The notes: generated from the letters alone by a model not told the origin. A stretch of DNA of 64,000 nt from Panorpa germanica (GCA_963678705.1 OY783217.1:9362001-9426000); one strand, 5' to 3'. Numbered from the stretch's first letter, positions 9,533-21,624 are shown. A program made the numbers and translations.

Positions 9533-10542
9533 TATAAATTATTACTTTTTATGTCACATTGAACACATGCTCACTGTTACCTGTCTGGTGTTCCAAGTGT
9601 ATGTACAAATAGTTTATGCTCGTATGTTTATTTTCATGTTACAACTTCAGGTTAGAGTGGTTTCCTTAATTGTCTTTCTGTTTTTGATTTATTTCAAGTA
9701 ACAGCCTTAATTATTTAAATATTTAATTGTTAAACAACAATAGTTGTGCAAAGTTTTAGGCAGAGGCTTGGAACCGAAATGATGTTTATTTTCATTTAGA
9801 TCCGAAAGTGATTTTCTTTTTGCTCCTTCTTTTTGCTGTCCTTCAGTTTGTGCCATAATTATATACAGAGCAAAACGTTTCTTTTATCAAAATAGTAAAC
9901 ATATATTAGCATTACAGTGATCGTTATTTTTCAAACTCGTTATTTTCATAGTCTCACCAGCTAATTTTTTAAACTGACTTAAGAGTACACTCAAAAAATA
10001 CTTCATGTGTCATTCATTTATTTTTAAATAGTGCACTTCAATATTTAGAATTGTGATTGAATGTGACAAATTGATGTGAGGACTGATAAATAAACTTTTA
10101 TGACTAATTTTGAGCGTTGATTCTGGTTTTTAATGATTTATTCCTCCATTTAAAAAAAAATGGCGACCTAGAAACTGTTTCTCTTTTTGAAATATCTCCA
10201 AAACAATGAATCCTTAGATAAAATCGTTATTATAGTAGTCATAGTTATTGCAATTGTTAGTTAAAAATAACTTACTTAAATAGAAATAACTGCAAATCGT
10301 TCTGCCGACTTTATACCAAGGATTAAATTGCCCGAACAATTTACCATTATTAGTCTCTAACTGTCCAAGTTAACTAAACCATTGCGATAACTATAAGCAA
10401 CCAACAACAGGCCGTTAATCTGATAAGGACACAATTTCCTTCAATTTGTAGTGTATACAACATTTTTTTGTATATTTGATAAATACTGATCGGCTCTTCA
10501 CAAATTGAAAATTATAATGATTTACAGTTAAATTAAAAGAAA
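9533..10542. other. Stretch without recognisable gene
   Basis: AT-rich, intron-like sequence. I see no ORF above 60 codons, repeat family or hairpin worth naming. Confidence 0.35.
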
Positions 10543-10556
10543 TTATAAAATTCTTT

Positions 10557-10976
10557 TTTTTTTTTTTTAATATAGTCTCTCGGACTTCCTAGGCACGTAG
10601 CCTTTTATCGCCCCTAATATTGTTCTGCTTTTTCTTTTACGTTATATCCAGACAACAAGAATGATCTATTCATGGCTACTGCAGTTATAAATTTCGGTTT
10701 CTCAATCAAAGACTCTGACTTTAGACTCTCTGTTAACAGAAAGCGTCTGAAAAGTCTGTAGCACCGCCCTTTGGAGTCCATTTCTTGCCATTGCTGTATT
10801 TTTACATTGCCACAGAATGTGGTCAGGATCTGCCTCCTCTTCACCACATTCGCATTTAGAGTTTGGAATGATTTTGTTTCTTGCTAGATGTTTCGGAGCT
10901 CAAGTATGATTCATTCTTAGTGTTGAGGTCATTGTTATTAATCTTCTTGGCCATCTTAACGTTTCAGTATTGGTTG
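10557..10976 (-). mobile_element. 5'-truncated LINE 3' end (family C) with 14-bp target duplication
   Basis: On the minus strand the frame encodes APKHLARNKIIPNSK then CECGEEEADPDHILWQC, the C..CG....D..HIL..C knuckle ending many non-LTR ORF2 proteins. After a frameshift it continues LIEKPKFITAVAMNRSFLLS to a stop and then a poly(A) (poly-T on + at about 10557-10568). The insertion is bounded by TTATAAAATTCTTT at 10543-10556 and 10977-10990. Clean target duplications and good similarity to the copy at 2488-2758 suggest fairly recent activity of this family. One TGA and one frameshift show this copy is dead. It shows where the copy at 2488 carries its 18-base deletion. Confidence 0.88.
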
Positions 10977-10990
10977 TTATAAAATTCTTT

Positions 10991-11336
10991 ATTTAATAAA
11001 TTTGAAATTAATAATTGTTATAAATTTTTAACCACTTTGAGGCACGCAATAGGTTAACTTTTAAACTTTTAAAAAAATTACCATTTACATACTAACCCGA
11101 AAAGTACCATATTGTACTCCTATATAATATAAAGCGATTGATAAGACAAGCCTAATAAACTCTCATTATCAATAAACAAATTTAAGTAAACAGTATTATT
11201 CCTGAAAATATTTCCTTTTATTTTTACCAGCGAGTGTACGCGTGTTTTTGATAGAGTTACTTTTTATGAATAATAAAATGAACAGTTTCCTACCACAGCG
11301 GTACGTGAATTACATAACCAACAAAACAAATAAATA

Positions 11337-11339
<3 letters not shown>
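10991..11339. other. Stretch without recognisable gene
   Basis: AT-rich sequence between the LINE insertion and a TA tract. The 75-codon minus-strand frame at 11264-11491 is mostly Tyr-Ile translated from the TA repeat and is not a gene. Confidence 0.45.

Positions 11340-11404
<65 letters not shown>
11340..11404. repeat. (TA)n microsatellite, about 65 bp
   Basis: Uninterrupted TA dinucleotide run, one of five long TA tracts in the window. Confidence 0.97.
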
Positions 11405-11407
<3 letters not shown>

Positions 11408-11769
11408 TCGTATATATTTACTTCTGTTAGAATGTTTTCTGAAAGCTTCGTATTTATCTTTAAGTACATAGTCGAGCTTTTTGCGGAACACTGCAGATAT
11501 ATTTATTGACTTGGACTTTTATTCAAGGTATAATTAAAAACTTAATTACATACCATAATCCTTTTTTAATTAGGTAACTCTTTTTTAACTATTTTCGTGG
11601 ATTAAATTTACATTAGCAAAATGTTTATTATAAAATAGAAAAAATGTTTTTAAAGAATTATGTACTTTAGAGTGTTTTTTAAATATTTTCTTAAATATAT
11701 AATTTTCACTTTATGTGTTGGTATTTAGCAGAACTAATGCGAAATATTTAATGGTTTTTTTTGTAATAA

Positions 11770-11860
11770 TTAATATAACGTCTGCCTATTTTCGATGCTG
11801 AGCCCTATCACCGACGACCTCTTACTATATTGACTGCAGTTGTTGTTTCATATGTGTTTA
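11770..11860 (-). repeat. SINE 3' body fragment, reverse orientation
   Basis: TAACGTCTGCCTATTTTCGA, then GCTGAGCCCTATCACCGACG, then ACCTCTTACTATATTGACTG match the reverse complement of the SINE tail closely. This includes the TAACGT at the 3' extremity. Confidence 0.65.
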
Positions 11861-13261
11861 CTACATTATAGTTTACTTATCAAATCAAAATATTTAATAA
11901 CTACAGATATAAGTCTTTACTCAGCAAATTTACAACAGACAAACTTACAAGATTCAAAGATCGCTACGTTTTTATACTCTATTGGAAATTCTCTCCACTT
12001 TGTACAACTATAAATTAGCTTATAAATAGTTATAAGTAAACTTGTTTAATTAATCAGGATTACACATAAAACTTTATTCTTAACAGTTATCATTAAACAA
12101 ATAATTCCAATGGTTATTTCTTGACATGATTAATTTTAATCTGACCTTCGTAGACCCTGGTATTTCTAATTATACTAACATTTTAAATATTGTAAACTAT
12201 TTTATTTTAAAAATTATAAGAACTATTTTTGTGAGATTTGTGTGTACCATTTCTAACATGTATGTGTGTGTGTGTGTGTGTTTTCTGATAACTGTAGACT
12301 ACTAAAAATAATTGAATGAAGTTCATTCTTCTGTTTTCTGTTTTTTCATAGTTTCTTTTATGGCTCTCGCTCGCGACAAATGACGAAGAATAAATTGGAC
12401 TCGTGTAAAATTATGATTTGAAGTGACAGTTCAGTAAAAGTTAGACTTAACTCGCAGTCCATGTCACAAATGTCTTAATTTTAGTTTTCATGTTAAATTG
12501 TAAAAACTTTATAAATAAAATGAAATTATTTTTATGATTAAAAATTTTTTTATATGAAAATGGGTTAACAAATAAATTCAAGTTTCAAACTTTTTAATGT
12601 CTGTAAAGTTAATTTAAACTAATTGAAATTCTAATTAGTACTTTACTTATACCTTGCTTGCTCTATGTTATATTTATTACATTATGCAAGTATAATTTGT
12701 TCTTTCAAGTTATTAACATAAAAAATAAAGTGGTCACACACAGTGTTCAAAATAATGAATCTCAAATAAAATATTTAATTCATTCAGGAATAGTATTTTA
12801 TTTTAGTATTCACTTATTCACAAATGAAAAAATACTCGTAGGTAATAATTATTCGTTCTTTAAATAAATGTAGTGTTTATGGAATAAATATTTATCAAAA
12901 AAGCATATTTTATTATATCAATAAAAGGGTAATAAATTAAAAACAAATCTTATTTCTTATGGTTAGATCCTCAAGAGAAAATTATGAAGTTTCACTTCCA
13001 TAGTGCACAATTGTAATAGGTCTCGAATTGTCTAGCTGATATACGGTACGCATTGTCTAATGACATGTTATAGAATTAAATTTGTGACAAATTTATCAAT
13101 GTACCTAATTTTTCATCTTGAAGAAAATTAGTTTTTCAAATGTCCTTTCAATTACAATTTGTTCTGGTGTTGAATTTGGGTAGTCTGCAAAGTTTTCGTT
13201 TCTTCATTGATTTCCTTAGCTACCTCAGATGGAAAATGCATTTTAAAATTATCTTGCGGTA
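11861..13261. other. Stretch without recognisable gene
   Basis: AT-rich sequence containing a short (GT)n run at about 12257-12281. A 69-codon frame at 12658-12867 has no recognisable features. No splice-site pair or repeat family was identified. Confidence 0.35.
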
Positions 13262-13309
13262 AGTTAGGAACTAAGCTACTTTGCACTGTGAGACAATTTT
13301 CTACCTGGG
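13262..13309 (+). repeat. Copy of the 81-bp repeat family
   Basis: AGGAACTAAGCTACTTTGC, then ACTGTGAGACAATTTTCTAC, then CTGGG follow the family order. That order is: AGCTTGTAGCAAGCTAG-like start, GCACTGCAAGACAATTT core, and TTTCTACCTGGG end. The copy is shortened at its left side. Confidence 0.5.
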
Positions 13310-14303
13310 ACATTACCGTCGATTATTGTCCTTTTGTAATTTGTTATAAAGTACGTTTCTTGACTAATCATAACTTAATCTTGACTATATCATCTACAAT
13401 GATATGTTGCAATTCATATTTCTCGTTGCGTTTTTCTCGGATGGCTTAATTAATTTTTGCCGAATTCCGCACAAACGATTCCCGTATTTAACTTACAAAT
13501 GTTCACTCCTATTCAATGTTATAATGGACCAATGGTCTACAAAGTCGATGAAATCAATAAAAAGATATTAAATAGTTACAAACTAGTAAAGTTTTTAATG
13601 AAAATAAATCGTTAAAATTTCTTTACGATAATGATGCGATCCTACCATTTTATCGTAGTCAATCTCGTAAACAAAAGTTATGTTTTCCATAACAACACCT
13701 GGCAGTATTTTAACAAAAGTTATTATCAAAAAAGAATCAACTACTATGTCGCTACAGAAATGTATTTAGCATATCCATGGGACTAGATATTACAACTCTG
13801 TAACTTGCGTTGACAAAAGTATATTAAAAAAATGTCTACTTTAAAATATTTGAAAAACTTTTTAGTATCATCCTAAAACTATGTTTGTCAAAATACTAAA
13901 ACCCGTAGTCGTCATCTTAGCGTGGTTTTATGAATCTGTATCTCAGAAAATAAGTACAGCGGCATCATTTAATCTCATCAAAAATAACTATAACATAAAG
14001 TAAAGTATACATTATAAAAGCTGTATTTTTTTTACTGAATTATTACAAACGAGAAAAGTTACTGGCCAATTTTTAATAACGAGACCTAAGGGAAAGATGA
14101 TGGTGCAAAATACTTTAAGACGAATGGTGAAACGCAGGAAGGAGAGATAAATATGTTGGTGAAAGTTGTTGTAAGGATAGGAAGGGGTGAAGGGGTTATT
14201 TAAGAGAGACGCAGGGTTTAGTGCTTAGTGGGAATGGTCAATTGAGATGGATAGAGTAGATAGATCCAAGTGAATTCACTGGCATCGTATTAAACCCAAA
14301 GTA
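13310..14303. other. Stretch without recognisable gene
   Basis: AT-rich sequence. A purine-rich patch at 14090-14230 (GGAAAGATGATGG, GGATAGGAAGGGGTGAAGGG) has strand asymmetry but no open frame. Nothing else was recognised. Confidence 0.35.
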
Positions 14304-14306
14304 TAA

Positions 14307-14736
14307 GGCCGGTCTCACACTGCATCTGTTTATTTACGATATCGTTTCACATTAGAAATTATCCATAAATTACGTCACAAAAATTGCATGTTCTTTTTAA
14401 ATATATTGCGGATCTCTCACTTCTGTTTTGACGTTACACTTTTAAAAAATATATAATTCATTAGTCTTATTTTGTTGTTTTGATTTTTTTCTTTTTTTTA
14501 TATAAAAGTCGAATTTTGGGTTAGATGTCACTATAGTTACGACTCCTCTCCTCTTTTCATGTGTAACTGTTGGATGACCCCTTGGTGCACTTGTATTAAA
14601 TTTAAGAACATTTTTAAAATTGAATATAATGAACTTTGAAATAGAAAATGTATCTCACGATAAAGTGTGCCAATGTGACTGCATCCTAGCGAGAAAAACG
14701 CAAGTAGCAAGAAATCGGTACAGTGTGAGAGAGCCC
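14307..14736. mobile_element. 430-bp Harbinger-like MITE with TAA target duplication
   Basis: The left end GGCCGGTCTCACACTGC (14307-14323) is matched in inverse orientation by the right end, which reads GGGCTCTCTCACACTGT from 14736 inward. About 13 of 17 positions agree, including TCTCACACTG. TAA flanks both sides (14304-14306 and 14737-14739). G-rich termini and a three-base TAA/TTA duplication are typical of PIF/Harbinger elements. The interior lacks transposase coding. Confidence 0.65.
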
Positions 14737-14739
14737 TAA

Positions 14740-14985
14740 ACCATCGTTCTGTCGTTGGTGTATCTATGGGCGGGCTCGGATGGGAGATGAACCCAGCCAG
14801 TGTGGAAGATATCTTGTACCAACTACTGGAGCTATAATTTATAGAAGAAAAGCCGAAGCAGCCGCCGCGACTAAGACGAATGTGTTTTGGTATGTGTTTG
14901 TTTAGTTTATTGGTCTTTGGCCAGGGGCGTACGTAATGATGGGAAACCGATTTTATTACCACACCCTTGCTATTAAAATTTGCGG
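14740..14985. other. GC-richer block of unknown origin beside the MITE
   Basis: GGGCGGGCTCGGATGGGAG, GCCGAAGCAGCCGCCGCGAC and GGCCAGGGGCGTACGTAATG make this patch clearly richer in GC than its surroundings. The longest open frame of the window (141 codons, 14537-14962 minus) covers it but runs through the MITE terminus, so I do not call it a gene. It may be part of an older transposon into which the MITE inserted. Confidence 0.4.
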
Positions 14986-16865
14986 ACGCTTATGGATACG
15001 GATATGTGCTTTGACGGATGAGTTTCGTTGATTACGGTAGACTGATAGCTTCATTGAATTTAATTAAAATATATTAAAACAACGACCTTAAATATCAACA
15101 ATACGATCCACTGCCACCAACATTTTACTTCCATTAGTTAAATTCTATTAGCTTTATAAAATAAGAATAAAAGCTATGAAACATATTCGTATTCCCTCAA
15201 AATGAGAACATCTTTATGAATTAACATTGTGTTGTGACACCTGCAAATTTAGCACAATTTCATTTTTATTCCAGAACCGGTTTAGCTTATCTACTGACAG
15301 TAGCCGAAATTGGATTAATCTATTTTTTGTAACAGGAAGTCGGTAGAAAATTACGGTTTTTAGTAAGAAGGCCGCAATTAGAAAAGAACAGCAGGTAGAA
15401 CTACATATTACTTGAGCCAAGTATTAAGAAAATCCAAGAGGGTAACGTTTTGAAACTGAGAAATTTTTAAACATTTAAGACGAAATGACTTATATACTAA
15501 GATCCTGTTCAGACTTTATATTATTTACGATATACTCTTATCACTTAATTAGCGTCGGTGTATTTCCGGATTTAGTCTTTGCAGTAATGTCCTATTAACT
15601 AATTTTGTTTATTTTTTTCGTAACGTAAGTTTATTTTAATCCAATTTCTATTCTTTTCTGTGCCAGAAAATATATTTTGTATCTGAACACGTTTTAGCCT
15701 TAGAACAACAGTCAGAAATGATCTGCACATATCATCAGTCATAGACCTTATACCCATACGAAGCGGAAAATACCGGTGCCCATAGACTTATTCCCAATAC
15801 AAATACCGACTAATTAATATATAAAAATAAATTACATACAATTATAATTTAAAGTAGGAGGAAGTAGATCACAGGATCCACTACTAAAAACCCAGTAGTT
15901 CAGTGTCACAAAATTTATCTAATATCATTAGGTTAATAGTACGTAAATTCTAAAAGTTAAATAGGAAAAAATAAATTAAAACGTTCACTTGAAATTGGGT
16001 AAGAAATGACCAACTAGAACTAGCTTTGAAATAGATCAAAGCGATCCTAGTGGAAGAAAACATGAACCATTCGTTCGAAACCTCTGTAAGAGCATCACTT
16101 TAAAACCGTTGCAAGACCTTTCTTTATTTGTATAGTTTATTTATTTATAATCATTTTAATAAAGTAAACCCAACACATACTTACGCATGTTATAATCTAA
16201 TTCAATAAAACTTTATTTACTACAGTACGAGTATGTATTTAATAGGTTCATATATCTGTGTAAATATATAGAAAATGATCTTTAACCTCCAACAACAGAA
16301 ATACTTTACCATTACTAATCTGTAGTAAAAGTGAAGCACCAAAACTTTTCGAACTGTTTATTTACTTGGCAACCCTATTCCACCCCATCCCCTATCTTCA
16401 CTATCTTGTACATACACAACTACAGCTAGAGATACAACACAACACAACCCTTGCAGACTAACATTGGGTAAACGTTAACCATACTAGAGGAAGCCCTCAT
16501 TCTCGTTTTGTACCCTTCTTATACTTATACGAGTTGTTTTATATCGCACAGCAGAACAATTGTCAATATATCTAGAACGAACTACGAGCAACGAGCAACG
16601 AGCTATATTACATTTGTTTTAAACTTTAAATGTAAATAAAGTTGATATTTATAAATGAGTATGAGACGAGTTTCTACTGTGTTTTTACTTGTAGGTTTGT
16701 AACGGATATCGTAATGGATTTATAAATTAATTTAGTGTTATCATTTTTAATGACTTACAACCGGATATTGTGTTGGTTTTACTTTAAGTTAAATAAAAAA
16801 GAAATATCAAGCATTCAGAGTGTTTTATTTATGTTACTTTACGTGTACAGGAAGAATAACACTTT
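14986..16865. other. Stretch without recognisable gene
   Basis: AT-rich sequence. CTACGAGCAACGAGCAACG at 16578-16596 begins a small ACGAGCA tandem run. A pyrimidine-rich patch at 16375-16410 has no exon beside it. No gene or named repeat is visible. Confidence 0.35.
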
Positions 16866-16920
16866 AATTAGCTTGTAGTAAGCTAGTAAGTGTAACACTA
16901 CAATACAAGACAATTTCTTG
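16866..16920 (+). repeat. Copy of the 81-bp repeat family
   Basis: AATTAGCTTGTAGTAAGCTA, then GTAAGTGTAACACTACAATA, then CAAGACAATTTCTTG match the family core. It is a single module without a second tandem unit. Confidence 0.6.
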
Positions 16921-17757
16921 AAGATGTATTTGACAATTTATATGCAACACTGGCAACAGTAAACTTGACACTTAACACGACCCGTAAAACCTTAGCGTGT
17001 TTAAATTATACGTGTTTAAATGATATTTAGAAGGCATTGAAGATACACCTACATGTATACATGCACTTCACATTTAAACCAGTTTTTATGTTATTTCTAA
17101 TATTAGTTTATATTGTTATTCCAAACTAGTTAGTGTACTAAGATCTTGGTATAATCTACGTAAAAGACGAAAATATTGTAAGAGCATCCTTATGAATCAG
17201 TAGCGAAAATTTACTACTACACACCAATAAGAAATTTGAAACGGAAAAATACAATAGACTTATCTGTATACATATTATTAATCGTCGTATAATATGATAA
17301 TCAAAAGAGTTCCTCATCGATTGATGGCAATCTCCCCTTCGCTATTTATATCACCTTCTCAGGAAAATTTGATTATTTCATCTCAGGACACATTTTAAAT
17401 TATATTAATCTTAATAAAAAAAATTAAAAAAGTTTTTATTATGTAAAAAATTTAAGTACAACTAAGAAAGTAAATACATATAAGTTTCTTTTATGATTAC
17501 ATCGACGTCTTATTTCTACGAAATCCTTTGATGAAGATCTTTTTTACCTTTTTGTTATTAAAGCTTCTAAGAATCACCGTATCTAGTTAATACCAGTAGA
17601 ATTTTGTTTAAGATAAAAAAAAACCATTATTGAAAATTATATACTTTGAAAGATGACCCGTGAAAATAAGCGTGTTACTTAGTCTTCATTTGCCCCTATA
17701 AATATATATTCAAAGTTAGTATTAAATAAAACACAAAAATATTAAGTCGCTTATCTA
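16921..17757. other. Stretch without recognisable gene
   Basis: AT-rich sequence with a short direct duplication of CGTGTTTAAAT at about 16997 and 17012. No gene or named repeat was recognised. Confidence 0.35.
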
Positions 17758-17969
17758 TATTTGTTTGTCCCACTAACTGCGAAGCATATTATTCTTCAAT
17801 GCTCCAAGTACTCATCACACAGACAAAATTGTAATATTTCTGAAGACTATAAGCTGATACTTGAAAGCAGAGAAAGTATAAAAAAAACTTATAAATCTAA
17901 CTTACTGTCTATGTATAATGTATTTATACATTACATACATTATAAATTATATATTACAAATGATTATAA

Positions 17970-17970
<1 letters not shown>
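17758..17970 (+). pseudogene. LINE family A, extreme C-terminus and 3' UTR
   Basis: The frame encodes VPLTAKHIILQCSKYSSHRQ then NISEDYKLILESR, matching the end of the LINE copies at 5165 (LTVKHIILRCSRYS) and 40950 (CSKYSSHR, NMPEDYKQIFESS). The sequence after the stop, TACATTATAAATTATATATT, is shared with the 3' UTR at 40950. The copy then runs into a TA tract, perhaps grown from its 3' tail. Everything upstream of the C-terminal knuckle is missing. Confidence 0.7.

Positions 17971-17972
<2 letters not shown>

Positions 17973-18039
<67 letters not shown>
17973..18039. repeat. (TA)n microsatellite, about 67 bp
   Basis: Uninterrupted TA run immediately downstream of a LINE tail. Confidence 0.97.
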
Positions 18040-18043
<4 letters not shown>

Positions 18044-18394
18044 TTACTGTAATAACACTGCACTCAAATAACTATTTTAAAAAATATATATATTCCTTTG
18101 TGATTAGAAAAATTTCAACTACTTGTGTACATTGTAATAAAGCTGCAATGAAATTCCTCGAATCTCTGCTTTGTGATTTAAATATGTACTATATGATCAA
18201 TATGTTTATTTACACACCATATTCATTTCGCCGTATTGCTGTGCAAATTGATTATTCCCAACTGGTAAATAGTTTTCAATATTTCCACTAAAACATTTTA
18301 AACAAAAATACCATTTATTCGAGGTCTTTAAGTGAAAGAATAGCATTTAAGCTGCATGACATAAATCATAAACGACAAAAAGCGATATGATAAT

Positions 18395-18530
18395 GATCAG
18401 TGCCGGATTTGGAAGTGTGGTGGCCCTGGGGCAACGAAGAAACGGGAGCCCCTAATTATTTTTCGAATAAACGGAACAATTTTTTTCCGTCGTGTAGCAC
18501 CGCCTGCCCGCCCTCAAATCCGGGCCTGAT
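18395..18530. repeat. Short element with inverted CCGGATTTG ends
   Basis: ATCAGTGCCGGATTTGG at the left and CAAATCCGGGCCTGAT at the right are inverted copies with small differences. They enclose about 100 bases with GGCCCTGGGGC and GGGAGCCCCTAATTA. Similar GC-rich sequences ending in CCGGATTT are common dispersed repeats in arthropod genomes. I do not assign a superfamily. Confidence 0.5.
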
Positions 18531-18676
18531 AGTGATAGTAATAACGGTAAAACAAAATGTTGCCCTAACGTAGAAACACTGTAATCATAACAACTATTCT
18601 ACACATCAATTACTACAAAGAATGTCTTTTTTAAATTGTTAGTTTTGTGTTACCATTTAATTCATACGAAGACAAG

Positions 18677-18718
18677 CACGTGCTCGCACGTGTTGTCGCC
18701 ATGACATACTTCCACGTG
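18677..18718. promoter_or_regulatory. Cluster of three CACGTG E-boxes
   Basis: Perfect palindromic CACGTG sites lie at 18677-18682, 18687-18692 and 18713-18718. The first two are spaced exactly 10 bp start to start. CACGTG is bound by bHLH factors such as CLOCK:CYCLE and MYC:MAX. Function here is inferred only from clustering. Confidence 0.35.
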
Positions 18719-19271
18719 TTTGATCGCATTGACCCATAAAAATATAAAATTGGAAACTATCGTGTCAAAGGGACTCCATTCAAGGGACAAATTTATAATT
18801 ATAGTTCAACAAATATAGAATTATTATACACTAATATTTACACAAATTCTCGTTGTATTATTAAAGTTTATGAACATAACTATTCGGTCAATGCGACCTG
18901 GAAATGTCGCCTTGTTATTTGACTGGATATAAATTAATGTCAATATATCTCGTCAATCATACTATTTATGGAACATTCTACTTATCTTAGTTTTCATAAT
19001 TTTTGTACTACATATACTTTTTTAATTTTAGGATTAAAAGGGATTTCGCTTTGTCACGGGCACACAGGCGCTAATAATAAATTCGACTAGGTAGAAAGAA
19101 AATACTTTTTTACCGTCAGTCGATTTACGACATTATTCCTGCTAAAGGTAAACTTCTACGCAAAAAGAGAGTAAACAAACATTAATGGTCTTGAGAAAAT
19201 GTTAATAACAAAATTTAGTTAAAGCTAAATATACTCATTTTGCGTTCTATACATTAGTACTTTATATTTAT
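18719..19271. other. Stretch without recognisable gene
   Basis: AT-rich sequence with no ORF of note, no splice-site pair and no repeat I can name. Confidence 0.35.
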
Positions 19272-19605
19272 ACTAGCTGTTCCGGCCACGCGTTGCTGTG
19301 ACTAACGTTTTTGTCATATTACATTACATAGCGCCATCTATTGAATATTTACTCAATCTACTCAACAGAATATTTACTCAATCTAGTCAACAGATGTCGC
19401 CATCATCGTCGCCAGATGTCATATGTCATATACAGATAATTAATAGACAATAAGATAATTTTGCAATCATAAATTGAGATGTAAGCTATCCTATCTTTCA
19501 AGTTGGATCAAACTGCACACGGTGTATAAATTTGATTAAAATCGGTTAAGTAGTTTAGGAGTCCATCGCGGACACACAACGTGACACGTAATTTATATAT
19601 ATTAA
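19272..19605 (+). repeat. Dispersed arthropod repeat (ACTAGCTG...CCGGCCACG type)
   Basis: It starts ACTAGCTGTTCCGGCCACGC and ends with AAAATCGGTTAAGTAGTTTA, GGAGTCCATCGCGGACACAC and a TATATATT tail. This layout (CTAGCTG..CCGGC head, ATCGGT.AAGTAGTTT..GAG, ACACAC, short AT tail) is familiar from many insect genomes. I leave the class open. An internal 25-bp duplication lies at 19343-19392. Confidence 0.6.
19343..19392. repeat. 25-bp tandem duplication
   Basis: GAATATTTACTCAATCTA followed by (C/G)TCAACA occurs twice in direct succession (19343-19367 and 19368-19392) with one difference. Confidence 0.9.
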
Positions 19606-20363
19606 GATTACAGCCGCAATCGGTGCAGACGTTCGTGGCAGTAACAGTGTTTCTTTAACGTGTTTAGAAGAGTCGTCTCAACTTTTAACAAATTTGCTTA
19701 AATAAAATGATAGTTTGATACTTGCAAATCTTGTGACTTTGGTGGTGACTTATGCTTAATAGAGGTTGTTTTGTATAAATCTACTATGCAATGCAGGAGC
19801 ACTGTCTCACTAATTTTTTTAGATGTATATAACGAATAAGTATATATTTATACAGCTCATATAACCTCTTTTAAGCATGAGTCACCGCTAAAATCTCCGT
19901 ATTTGAACTATACTAGTCCACAAACTCTACAATATTCCTCTTTTCCTAGATGGCTAAGTAAACAGCAATGTTAGAAATGTTCTAATTCTACAGAAAATCA
20001 CACTGAGTTGCTTCTCATTCCAGGAGCTAAAGAGTTAGACTTTAACGAGATATCAGAATGTAATTTGAAGCAATTAGTAGGGTAGTTGTAGCATCAAATT
20101 AGTATCTCGTTACACAGTCAGTTATTTATGCTTTTGTTGGTACCCCTGCCCTTGTATAATGGTAAATCAAAAAGGGGTACAAGCTGTTACAATTATAAAT
20201 AATTTTTAATATCGAATTTCCAACATAAACGTTATTCTTGTAACAGTCTGCACATTAAAATTTTAATTAATTTCTGAACTCATTTTGTTAGAGCAAATTA
20301 GAGAAAACCTTAACAATTATTTTGTATTAAGTTTCTTAATGGTGTGATACATAATATGTATAC

Positions 20364-20365
<2 letters not shown>
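19606..20365. other. Stretch without recognisable gene
   Basis: AT-rich sequence between a dispersed repeat and a TA tract. No gene or repeat was recognised. Confidence 0.35.

Positions 20366-20414
<49 letters not shown>
20366..20414. repeat. (TA)n microsatellite, about 49 bp
   Basis: Uninterrupted AT dinucleotide run. Confidence 0.97.
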
Positions 20415-20425
<11 letters not shown>

Positions 20426-21624
20426 CTGACATTATCACCCATTTTGATAAAGTTTTCCCCTAAAATAAAGTTTGTAATATATAACGAATTGAAAATCTTT
20501 CTACATACATTGTTCTAGTTCTATTGTCTAATCAGATTCTCTAAAGGAAACTTTTCTTTCATTTTCTAAGCATTGGTAATTTAAAAGTTTGCATTGGAAC
20601 GTGACCACAAATTTCATTAGAGAATTAGTTTCTGTACGCATCATCATATACTGGTATGTACATATATACGTACATACTTAAACACAAACGTATGTATAAA
20701 CATTCATATATAGCACAGAACAAAGTTCAGTACAAGAAAACGAAACTGTAACCTGTACCAAATTTCAATCATTGATGTCTATAAAGCTACACCTCGTACA
20801 ATCAATTAAATAACCTCTTTAGCATCAAATAATAAACAAGGTAAACTGTACTATACCCCTCCTACTTAATATTGTAACAAAATGTATCAATAACATAAAT
20901 AAACTGAAACTTTAGATAACAAAAAGTTAACAAACAAACAAAACAAAATAAATTTTATTTAATAATTCATCAATAGTACGTATCTTTACCAACAGAGTAC
21001 ACCACCGTACAGCTACACGCACGCCTCCTATGTTGAGATACGGCTTACAGGCGTAACTACTCAGTAAAATCGTAAAAAAAAGTTTATTTTCTTATTTTCT
21101 TTTTAAAATGCAATCTATATTCATAATAAAACGAATTAAAAAGTCTTTAGAGAAAAACGTGTACAAAGTGTAGATATGGTTGCCTAGCTGCCAGGTTGCC
21201 AGTTACGTTGTTTGCTTGAAAAGAGTTTAAATGCGTCAACTAAATAACACGATGGTAAGTGAAGGGGAAGAGGAAAATGTCATGAATATTTAACTTCATA
21301 TATGTGAAACTTAAATGGGTTAAGTTGGTGACTTATATTAAGATTGAAAAGCTTAAAACAAAGAGAGGCAAGGGGATTGTGTTTTACCTCTGCACATAAA
21401 TCAATTAATAAATATATATACAAACACATACGAGCATTTTTTACAAGACACCATAAACTGTACAAATAGAAAATTATATTGTTAAAATATTTACGCATAA
21501 GCTCGATAGTCTCTCATTGAGACGTATCTCACCAACAAGCTATGAAAGACAATGCTAAACTAAGAGAACAGTATAGTTGATTGGCGAATATGAACAAGTA
21601 GTTGAAGTCGCCGTAAAACGAGAG
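20415..21624. other. Stretch without recognisable gene
   Basis: AT-rich sequence. GTATGTACATATATACGTAC extends to a 24-bp near-palindrome at 20654-20677 (22 of 24 positions). A 72-codon minus frame at 21280-21498 has no recognisable features. Confidence 0.35.

Noticed and set aside
10614-10847. 77-codon minus-strand frame as an independent gene
   Set aside because: It is the frameshifted end of the LINE C polyprotein fragment, flanked by a target duplication and a poly(A).
11264-11491. 75-codon minus-strand frame
   Set aside because: Mostly Tyr-Ile repeats translated from the (TA)n tract.
14537-14962. Longest open frame in the window (141 codons, minus strand)
   Set aside because: It runs through the right terminus of the Harbinger-like MITE, has no domain pattern, and its serine-rich middle reads like chance translation of a GC-richer repeat.
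17973-18039. Matrix-attachment or replication origin from the TA tract
   Set aside because: TA microsatellites are common in this DNA and nothing else supports such a role.
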